Source: Bacteroidia bacterium (GTDB lineage Bacteria > Bacteroidota > Bacteroidia > Bacteroidales > UBA12481). Taken from it: a stretch of DNA of 12,587 nt. The stretch spans positions 1 through 12,587 of the forward strand of contig JAPLDV010000608.1 in assembly GCA_026391235.1 (NCBI GenBank), in the 5' to 3' direction. This document shows positions 1 through 5,246 of the stretch, in pieces; position 1 is the first letter of the stretch, and every line of letters begins with the position of its first letter. The position numbers and the translations under genes are program-made. The notes under the pieces were generated by a model. That model was not told the DNA's origin. It was given only the letters and a program-made list of their open reading frames with translations, and ran no database searches.

Positions 1-86
1 AAGGACCCCGCCGGCAGGGACCTGGCGGCCGAGGCCCCGGCGGGCAAGGACCCGGTGGGCAGGGACCCGGCGGCGAAGGGCCTGGA
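1..86. repeat. GC-rich 15-bp imperfect tandem repeat at the left edge
   Basis: Five full units and a partial sixth, in exact 15-base register at 1, 16, 31, 46, 61 and 76, follow the form ARGGACCCGGCGGGC. One further phase-shifted copy sits at 118-132. The bases between are also G/C only in long runs. The stretch up to about 135 is far richer in G+C than anything else in the window. Because the unit is a multiple of three, the helicase frame stays open through it (SLPAG pentapeptides on minus, RDPAG on plus). It could be a real expanded minisatellite, or an assembly join to foreign high-GC sequence at a contig end. Confidence 0.8.
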
Positions 87-896
87 CTGCCTCCTCCCCC
101 GCCCCCAGGCGATGGCCAGGGACCCGGCGGGGCCGGCAACACCATAGCTAAAATCATCAACAGTAAAGGCGCTGTCACTAATAATCCTCGCGGCTTCGTT
201 GGCGATTGATGCTTTGGTGTCATTAAACTCCTTCATGGTTCGCCGGCAAAAATTCCGTAATTGTGAAATCTCATCGGGAGTTGGAACAGAAGAAGCATCC
301 GAAACCAAAGAGGCCAGGATATCTTCCTTAAGAAGCTCATATCCGAGCCTGACCAGGTCAGCCTCAAGCTTATGCCACGTTTCCCGGTTTTCCATTCTTT
401 CATTCACCCATTCAACCAGCCAGTTCATTAGTTGCCGGTTGTTGGTAGATTCAGTAAAAATGTACCGCGAGAATTTTTCAAGAACCAGGTCAGTGTCCAA
501 TTCCAGCTGAAAGGTTGATGATAACCCCGATTCCCGGGCAAATGACCTCAGAACCTGCTGAAAAAAACTATCGATGGTTCCAACAGATATTCGGGTGTAG
601 TCATGGAGCATCTGAGATTTGATCAGCCCGGCCATTTTTTGAATCCAATCACCGGATTGACTTAGGTATTCCTTAAGAAATTCAAGATGCGGGGAAAGTT
701 CCGGGGTTTTGTCGAGCACATCCAATTCTGTCAGGATTCTGCCCTTCATTTCATCGGCTGCTTTATTGGTAAAAGTAACAGCAAGGATTCTGCGGTAATC
801 TCCGGGGGATTTAAACACTTGTTGAAGGTATTTCCTGACCAGCATAAATGTTTTACCTGATCCGGCTGAAGCGCGATAGATTAAGAATTTTGACAA
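1..896 (-). CDS. UvrD/RecB-like superfamily 1 DNA helicase, N-terminal part (runs off left edge)
   Basis: Minus-strand frame open from a TTG at 896-894 to the window edge, 298 codons without a stop. The protein starts MSKFLIYRASAGSGKT with the Walker A loop at residues 11-16 (AGSGKT). SF1 motif Ia follows at about 39-52 (AVTFTNKAADEMKG), and the ISVGTIDSFFQQVLRSFA segment lies at 103-120. This is the arrangement of RecB/AddA-like ATP-dependent helicases, which unwind DNA in double-strand break repair. Bacteroidota members of this type are usually about 1,000 residues or more, so most of the protein, including any C-terminal nuclease, is outside the window. TTG is the only sensible start: an in-frame TAA lies at 908-906, and the first ATG is beyond Walker A. 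It follows the MurU-like gene by 35 bases, so it is probably the last visible gene of the same transcript. From about residue 254 the native sequence gives way to a low-complexity SLPAG/SLPTG repeat that is not expected in this family. Confidence 0.85.
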   Translation of the reverse strand, partial: MSKFLIYRASAGSGKTFMLVRKYLQQVFKSPGDYRRILAVTFTNKAADEMKGRILTELDVLDKTPELSPHLEFLKEYLSQSGDWIQKMAGLIKSQMLHDYTRISVGTIDSFFQQVLRSFARESGLSSTFQLELDTDLVLEKFSRYIFTESTNNRQLMNWLVEWVNERMENRETWHKLEADLVRLGYELLKEDILASLVSDASSVPTPDEISQLRNFCRRTMKEFNDTKASIANEAARIISDSAFTVDDFSYGVAGPAGSLAIAWGRGRRQSRPFAAGSLPTGSLPAGASAARSLPAGS

Positions 897-931
897 TTGG
901 CAGAATTATGGTCTGTCAAGATATAAAATCA

Positions 932-1690
932 TCAGGGATTTTCTCTGATAAAAGAGGGATCATTCAGATCGAAACCCAGGGCACGGCTTGCCAACGCAAT
1001 GGACTCAGTGCGGCCTGCTTCGTACCAGAAGGCAGGGGATTGGTCCCAGGTTAATATTTTCTCGGTTGAGGCAAGATCCAAAATCCAGGGAATGAAACCA
1101 AAGACCGAATCTTCCGGAAATTTGTCGAGAAGCTTTGCGGAAAAAACACAGACTCCGCTATATGCAGTCCTTTTCAATCCTTTACGATTGTCCCTTGTGA
1201 GAATGGTTAATTTCTTGTCAGGGTATTCCCAGCCGCACAGTCTGCCTGATGAATCAATGATAAGGCTCCTTGATGTTGGCCTCTCTTTTACGGCCAAAGT
1301 AAGCAGGGCACCTTTTCCCTCATGATATGATATCAGGTCACGAATATTGAGATTACTCAGGATATCCACATTATGAACGAGGATGGTTTCCTCTCCCTGA
1401 AAGAGCGGAGACGCCTTTTTAATTGCTCCGCCGGTGTCGAGAAGTTCATTTGATTCATCAGAAATACTGATGTCCAGCCCAAAGTTGTTATTGGACCGAA
1501 GAAAATCGACTATTTGTTCAGAATAATGATGAACATTAATAACCAGGCTTTTAATTCCGGCTCCGGCAATCCGGCGGATCACAATTTCCAGCAGGGTGTA
1601 GCCGTTTATACTGAGAAGTGCTTTAGGGACATTATCAGTGAGCGGTTTCAGGCGGGTACCGGTTCCGGCAGCCAGGATCAATGCTTTCAT
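932..1690 (-). CDS. murU: MurU-like nucleotidyltransferase (MurNAc-1-phosphate uridylyltransferase candidate)
   Basis: 252-residue sugar-1-phosphate nucleotidyltransferase. The N-terminal signature is intact: MKALILAAGTGTRLKPLT (residues 1-18), then PKALL with Lys23. The metal-binding aspartate is in HNVDIL (Asp109), and a DTGGAI segment lies near 85-90. In the family this fold moves UMP or another nucleotide from an NTP onto a sugar 1-phosphate. The upstream gene is an AmgK-like kinase overlapping by 4 bases (ATGA), and that pairing is the cell-wall recycling module AmgK-MurU known from Pseudomonas. It converts MurNAc to UDP-MurNAc, bypassing MurA/MurB. I therefore infer MurNAc-1-P as substrate. 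The second metal-ligand motif, usually WxDxG, reads WYEAG at 222-226, so Glu224 stands where Asp is usual. The generic alternative is a sugar nucleotidyltransferase of other specificity. The start is fixed by the overlap and the conserved N-terminus. Confidence 0.85.
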   Translation of the reverse strand: MKALILAAGTGTRLKPLTDNVPKALLSINGYTLLEIVIRRIAGAGIKSLVINVHHYSEQIVDFLRSNNNFGLDISISDESNELLDTGGAIKKASPLFQGEETILVHNVDILSNLNIRDLISYHEGKGALLTLAVKERPTSRSLIIDSSGRLCGWEYPDKKLTILTRDNRKGLKRTAYSGVCVFSAKLLDKFPEDSVFGFIPWILDLASTEKILTWDQSPAFWYEAGRTESIALASRALGFDLNDPSFIRENP

Positions 1691-2751
1691 TTTTCATCCG
1701 GGTGTTTCATTATATCAGCAATAATTCGTTTCATCCCTTTAAAATAGGGGAGTTCGCTCAACACTCTCCACAATTCCGGTATTTCGGGTTCTATTCTGAA
1801 ATGTGAAGTAACCCAGTCGAGGTTAACCATAGCGGGCGGAATACTCTGAAGGAATGCCTTTTTCTTTTCAATAAGCCCACGGAATCCAAAAGCGCCGAGC
1901 GCCTGCATTTTTCTGATCAGAACAAAACCCGGATAATACCGGTCGATCAAAGCCGGCCAAACCGCATCATAATGCACTATATGCCCGATGTAATCAGAAT
2001 ATAAGGAGGTACGCTCATCAGGCGAAAGGCCCGCTTTTGCATCAAAAAGCAGCGAAGCCAGGTCATAACCGGGGAAACCCATGCGGCCACCCTGGAAATC
2101 GATAAAGCAAGGCTGATTGTTCCTGATCATAATGTTACGGGATTGAAAATCCCGGTATAGAAATGCATTCTGAGGAGCCGTTGCCAGATAAGAAGTAAAG
2201 GTATGAAAATCATCCTCCAGGGCTTGTTCGTCGAAGGGTATCCTGATGATTTTCAGAAAATTATATTTAAAATAATTCAGATCCCATAACATGGATTGCT
2301 TATCAAATACCTTGCGGGGATAAGCCAGATCATAGTTAAATCCTCTATGCCCTTCGATTTGAATTCGCGGCAACCATTCAACAACCTTTTTCAACACCTC
2401 CCCCCGAAGGTTTCTGTATGATGAGTTTTCAGAATGCTGCAGAATTTCAAACAGATCATGATCACCGAAATCTTCCTGCAAATAACATAAGGAATCATCA
2501 GAACAGGCGTAGATCTCGGGGACGGGTATTCCAGCATTCCTGAAATGGTTTGCAAAACCCATAAAAGCCATATTTTCTTTCAGGTCGGCATAATAAACCG
2601 CAACGGCCTGCCTGGTTGGCCCAATAATTCTGGCATACAAGCGATAGGATCCTGACTCAGGTAAAGCAGAAATGGCCCGGGGTTGTTCCCCGGACCATTT
2701 CAGAAAAAGTCGGGCAAATTCGGCCCGGATTTGTTCGTCTATGGCGATCAT
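1687..2751 (-). CDS. amgK: AmgK-like aminoglycoside-phosphotransferase-fold sugar kinase (anomeric MurNAc/GlcNAc kinase candidate)
   Basis: 354-residue cytoplasmic kinase of the APH/choline-kinase fold. The catalytic loop is LYRDFQSRNIMI, with Asp201 as base and Asn206 as metal ligand. The second metal aspartate follows in CFIDFQ (Asp218). The N-lobe region LPESGSYRLYARIIG (about 30-44) matches the phosphate-binding strand-turn of AmgK-type proteins. In Pseudomonas, AmgK phosphorylates MurNAc and GlcNAc at the anomeric carbon, and MurU then makes the UDP-sugar. The stop codon overlaps the start of the MurU-like gene (ATGA). The start overlaps the stop of rny by one base (TAATG). These couplings argue for co-translation of rny, amgK and murU. 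The APH fold is shared with kinases for other small molecules, so the substrate is inferred from the neighbour rather than from residues I can read. Confidence 0.82.
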   Translation of the reverse strand: MIAIDEQIRAEFARLFLKWSGEQPRAISALPESGSYRLYARIIGPTRQAVAVYYADLKENMAFMGFANHFRNAGIPVPEIYACSDDSLCYLQEDFGDHDLFEILQHSENSSYRNLRGEVLKKVVEWLPRIQIEGHRGFNYDLAYPRKVFDKQSMLWDLNYFKYNFLKIIRIPFDEQALEDDFHTFTSYLATAPQNAFLYRDFQSRNIMIRNNQPCFIDFQGGRMGFPGYDLASLLFDAKAGLSPDERTSLYSDYIGHIVHYDAVWPALIDRYYPGFVLIRKMQALGAFGFRGLIEKKKAFLQSIPPAMVNLDWVTSHFRIEPEIPELWRVLSELPYFKGMKRIIADIMKHPDEK

Positions 2752-4286
2752 TACTTGGCTACGCTAATGGCCCGTGTTTCCCTGATAACGGTGATCTTAA
2801 CCTGACCGGGGTAGGTCATTTCATCCTGAATTTTCTTAGCGATATCATAAGAGAGGGTTTCGGCTTCTTTATCGCTGACCTTATCGCTACCAACGATAAC
2901 CCTGAGTTCCCTTCCAGCCTGTATGGCGTATGTTTTTACGACACCCGGATAGCTTAACGCCATATCTTCTAGTTCTTTAAGTCTTTTAATATAGGATTCC
3001 ACTGCTTCGCGGCGTGCTCCCGGGCGCGCCCCTGAGATGGCATCGCAAACCTGAACGATGGGTGCGAGCAAGGTTGTCATTTCGGTTTCCTCATGATGGG
3101 ATCCGATAGCATTGCAAACATCCGGTTTTTCCTTGAACCTTTCGGCCAGTTTCATCCCAAGCAAAGCATGCGGCAATTCAGGTTCCTCCTCTGCAACTTT
3201 TCCAATATCATGCAGCAGACCGGCCCGTTTGGCTGATTTCGCATTAAGTCCGAGCTCCGCCGCCATAATAGAACAGAGGTTGGCTACTTCGCGTGAATGC
3301 TGAAGGAGATTCTGTCCGTATGAAGAGCGGTATTTCATCTTTCCGACCAATCTGATCAGTTCAGGATGAAGATTATGGATGCCGAGGTCAATACATGTTC
3401 TCTTGCCGGCTTCGATAACTTCTTCTTCCACCTGTTTCTCAACTTTTTTAACCACTTCTTCGATGCGGGCAGGATGAATCCGGCCGTCGGTTACTAATTG
3501 GTGAAGCGATAACCGGGCAATCTCACGGCGAACGGGGTCAAAAGCCGACAGGATAATTGCTTCCGGGGTATCATCCACAATAATTTCAACACCGGTTGCT
3601 GCCTCAAGAGCCCGGATATTCCGGCCTTCACGACCGATGATCCGTCCTTTTATATCGTCATTATCGATATTGAAAATGGTAACTGAATTCTCAATAGCTT
3701 CCTCAGTGGCAACACGTTGGATAGTGTTGATTACAATTTTCCGGGCCTCTTTTGTAGCAGTCATTTTTGCTTCTTCGATGACTTCCGAAACATAGCCCAT
3801 CGCTTCCGACTTAGCATCTGCCTTGAGCGATTCCACAATTTGTGTTTTTGCCTCTTCGGCAGATAATCCGGAAATGGTTTCAAGTTTGTCAACGGCTAGT
3901 TTATGAAACTTGTCGAGCTCTTCGTTCTTTTTGTTCAGCAGTTCAATTTGCTGATTCAGATTGGTGCGGATCGCGTCGATCTCTTTATTCTTGCGCTGAT
4001 TCTCTTCTATCTTCTGGGAAAGACCTGCTTCGCGCTGGTTGATTTTATTCTCAGCCATAAGAATTTTACTGTTCTTTTCATTGATGATCCTTTCGTGTTC
4101 AGCTTTGAGCTGAAGGAATTTCTCCTTAGCTTGCAGAATCTTGTCCTTCTTAATCATTTCAGCTTCAGTTTCTGCATCTTTCAGGATATTAGAAGACTTA
4201 GTCTGTAAAGATTTCCGTCCGGCAAAAAACGCGATTATGCCTCCGACCAGAAATGAAGCTATACCAATTATAACCGATAGATACAT
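2751..4286 (-). CDS. rny: Ribonuclease Y
   Basis: 511 residues, the usual family length. The order of domains is classical. One N-terminal membrane helix (about 3-22) is followed by a long charged coiled coil (about 35-200). The KH RNA-binding domain contains [10 protein letters not shown] (214-223), and the HD phosphohydrolase domain has His330, the His359-Asp360 pair in LLHDIGK, and [10 protein letters not shown] (Asp415). RNase Y is a membrane-anchored endoribonuclease that starts mRNA decay and processes some structured RNAs. The gene lies directly downstream of the putative 6S RNA and overlaps the AmgK-like gene by one base. The 54 bases between the RNA's U-tract and the ATG are AT-rich, show no clear TAnnTTTG box and no Shine-Dalgarno. 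Expression may depend on read-through past the RNA or on a promoter I cannot recognise. Confidence 0.97.
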   Translation of the reverse strand: MYLSVIIGIASFLVGGIIAFFAGRKSLQTKSSNILKDAETEAEMIKKDKILQAKEKFLQLKAEHERIINEKNSKILMAENKINQREAGLSQKIEENQRKNKEIDAIRTNLNQQIELLNKKNEELDKFHKLAVDKLETISGLSAEEAKTQIVESLKADAKSEAMGYVSEVIEEAKMTATKEARKIVINTIQRVATEEAIENSVTIFNIDNDDIKGRIIGREGRNIRALEAATGVEIIVDDTPEAIILSAFDPVRREIARLSLHQLVTDGRIHPARIEEVVKKVEKQVEEEVIEAGKRTCIDLGIHNLHPELIRLVGKMKYRSSYGQNLLQHSREVANLCSIMAAELGLNAKSAKRAGLLHDIGKVAEEEPELPHALLGMKLAERFKEKPDVCNAIGSHHEETEMTTLLAPIVQVCDAISGARPGARREAVESYIKRLKELEDMALSYPGVVKTYAIQAGRELRVIVGSDKVSDKEAETLSYDIAKKIQDEMTYPGQVKITVIRETRAISVAK

Positions 4287-4320
4287 AATTTATTCATTAT
4301 TAATTTGTTATATATAAATT

Positions 4321-4332
4321 GGGATACATCCC
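4321..4332. repeat. Short palindrome between the ncRNA and rny
   Basis: GGGATACATCCC is an inverted repeat of two 5-base arms (GGGAT/ATCCC) around 2 bases. It sits 9 bases beyond the U-tract of the non-coding RNA and 34 bases before the rny start. The spacer is too short for a stable RNA hairpin, so if functional it would more likely be a protein-binding dyad. It could also be chance. Confidence 0.3.
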
Positions 4333-4340
4333 AGTGACTC

Positions 4341-4542
4341 AAAAAAAACCCGCACTAAAACCTTAATACAACGAAAACCCCAGTTATACAGGGATGGAGC
4401 TGCCAACTTCGTCGGGCTTCCACTGGTTTCCTAAGAAACTCTCCCGCGCAAACGGGATAACCGAGGCCTGTCCTGTTAAGTTATGAGCTTTGCTCCAATG
4501 TGAATAGTGTTGAGTTTTACAAGGATTAAGGATTAATACGGG
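4341..4542 (-). ncRNA. ssrS: Structured ncRNA of about 200 nt between zapA and rny, probable 6S RNA
   Basis: The 5' arm CCCGTATTAATCCTTAAT (4542-4525) pairs almost fully with the 3' arm ATTAAGGTTTTAGTGCGGG (4367-4349), which runs straight into eight T's (4348-4341). This closing stem therefore also acts as a terminator. Moving inward, AAAACTC (4518-4512) pairs with GGGTTTT (4380-4374). Then comes a symmetrical 14 by 14 nt unpaired bubble, then TGGAGC (4497-4492) with GCTCCA (4400-4395). The apical part has small hairpins CCCGTTTGCGCGGG, GTTTCTTAGGAAAC and CCGACGAAGTTGG. A closing stem, central bubble and terminal arm in about 200 nt is the 6S RNA plan; 6S binds housekeeping RNA polymerase as an open-promoter mimic. 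Location just downstream of zapA also fits, as ssrS follows zapA in many proteobacteria. An alternative fold pairs CCTCGGTTAT with ATAACTGGGG. No clear own promoter; it may be cut from the zapA transcript. Confidence 0.7.
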
Positions 4543-4565
4543 CAATATTTTTATTCAAAGAACGC

Positions 4566-4856
4566 CTAATTTTTCTGCATGAACTCTTCCAGCTCTTCGG
4601 CAATTTCGCCGATTGCTGTGATTAAAGGAGTTTCGTTTGACTTTTCTTCTAATTCAATCAGTTTTAAAACAAACTGAAAAGCTGCCATGGCCAGAAAATC
4701 CTGTCCATCCTTATCGCGATAACGTTGCTGATACTGTCCAAACTTCTCATTGATAACCCTGGCTGCTTTTCTTACTTTTTCTTCATCCTTCCGATCGATG
4801 ATCAATGGATAGAATCGTCCGGCAATCTGCAATTTGATATGGAACCCGCTATCCAC
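4566..4856 (-). CDS. zapA: Cell division protein ZapA
   Basis: 96-residue ZapA-family protein. The N-terminal half is the small globular domain (IKLQIAGRFYPLIIDRKDEE, residues 7-26). A helix carrying the family pattern of VRKAARVINEKFGQYQ (28-43) follows, then DFLAMAAFQFVLKLIELEE, and a C-terminal helix for the tetramer-forming coiled coil. ZapA cross-links FtsZ filaments and stabilises the Z-ring. The start is GTG (4856-4854). It is supported by an AGGAGG at 4866-4861, four bases upstream, which is unusual in a phylum that rarely uses Shine-Dalgarno pairing. The TAG stop of the preceding coiled-coil gene overlaps the start of this site. The probable 6S RNA begins 23 bases after the stop. Confidence 0.93.
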   Translation of the reverse strand: MDSGFHIKLQIAGRFYPLIIDRKDEEKVRKAARVINEKFGQYQQRYRDKDGQDFLAMAAFQFVLKLIELEEKSNETPLITAIGEIAEELEEFMQKN

Positions 4857-4860
4857 TTAT

Positions 4861-4866
4861 CCTCCT
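4861..4866 (-). promoter_or_regulatory. Shine-Dalgarno site for zapA
   Basis: AGGAGG on the minus strand, 4 bases before the GTG start of zapA and sharing bases with the TAG stop of the upstream gene. It decides the GTG start. Other genes in the window lack such a site, so termination-coupled re-initiation at zapA is a reasonable inference. Confidence 0.65.
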
Positions 4867-5158
4867 ATTTATTTAAAAGAGCTATACATTCATCAATTTC
4901 CCGCACTATTCTGTTAATCTGGGCTTTTGCTGTTTCACGGTCCTCTGATGGTACAAGAACCGATTTGGCCAGCTTAGCCGTTGAGTACTGTTGTTCGAGA
5001 TGTTTTATGTCTTTCTTTTGTTTTTCTACTAAAGTTAATAACTCATTTTTCTCGGCAACCAGACTTTCGTTTTCGTGTTTCAGGCTCTGGTATCTCGCCA
5101 TCATTAACCGGATCCTGTACCTAAGCTGGCGGATCATTTCCTCCTGCTCGAATGTCAT
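4865..5158 (-). CDS. Small coiled-coil protein upstream of zapA (possible ZapB-like partner)
   Basis: 97 residues with no signal peptide or membrane segment. Residues about 5-62 are a continuous charged helix with heptad-like spacing of Leu/Ile/Met (MIRQLRYRIRLMMARYQSLK, then ENESLVAEKNELLTLVEKQ). After a linker (AKSVLVPSEDRE) comes a C-terminal amphipathic helix, INRIVREIDECIALLNK (81-97). I do not recognise a named family with certainty. Position and size suggest a division factor: it is first in the transcript, ends 8 bases before the zapA start, and overall resembles E. coli ZapB, an 81-residue coiled coil that binds ZapA. That resemblance is architectural, not a sequence match I can show. 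It has the best promoter in the window, 15 bases upstream. Confidence 0.85.
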   Translation of the reverse strand: MTFEQEEMIRQLRYRIRLMMARYQSLKHENESLVAEKNELLTLVEKQKKDIKHLEQQYSTAKLAKSVLVPSEDRETAKAQINRIVREIDECIALLNK

Positions 5159-5173
5159 GGTCTCTTTTTATTA

Positions 5174-5204
5174 CAAAGGTAGCACACAGATCAATCAAAT
5201 CAAA
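5174..5204 (-). promoter_or_regulatory. Bacteroidota-type promoter of the coiled-coil/zapA transcript
   Basis: On the minus strand, TTTG (5204-5201), 19 bases, then TACCTTTG (5181-5174). This matches the TTTG-N19-TAnnTTTG form used by the principal sigma factor of Bacteroidota. The -7 box ends 15 bases before the ATG at 5158, so the leader would be roughly 10 bases. It overlaps the divergent promoter of the M23 peptidase gene. Confidence 0.8.
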
Positions 5205-5211
5205 ATTTGAA

Positions 5212-5240
5212 TTGAAATACCACCCGATCCGCTATCTTTG
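5212..5240 (+). promoter_or_regulatory. Promoter of the M23 peptidase gene, nearly leaderless
   Basis: TATCTTTG at 5233-5240 fits the -7 consensus TAnnTTTG. A TTG at 5212-5214 lies 18 bases upstream, and a TTTG at 5206-5209 lies 23 upstream; either could be the -33 element. Only 6 bases separate the -7 box from the ATG at 5247, so transcription would begin at or within a base or two of the start codon. Confidence 0.6.
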
Positions 5241-5246
5241 GAACCC

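Noticed and set aside
1..135. CRISPR-like array
   Set aside because: Repeats are contiguous 15-mers without spacers and no cas gene is present.
199..510. Plus-strand open frame of 103 codons
   Set aside because: It lies antisense to the helicase gene, whose motifs are clear, and its Ser/Arg-rich translation has no recognisable domain.
4427..4440. GTTTCTTAGGAAAC hairpin as a terminator
   Set aside because: No U-run follows it, and it lies inside the larger RNA structure.
4341..4542. tmRNA, RNase P RNA, SRP RNA or a riboswitch
   Set aside because: There is no tRNA-like acceptor end or tag frame, no RNase P core signature, no SRP GGAAGC/AGGAA loop pair in the right setting, and it sits after zapA with a self-closing terminal stem, which suits 6S better.
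4725..5210. Plus-strand open frame of 161 codons
   Set aside because: It runs antisense to zapA and the coiled-coil gene and even through their promoter; composition is that of a shadow frame.
5238..5246. TTG three codons before the M23 peptidase ATG as an earlier start
   Set aside because: It is part of the -7 promoter box, and the ATG at 5247 gives a normal signal peptide.
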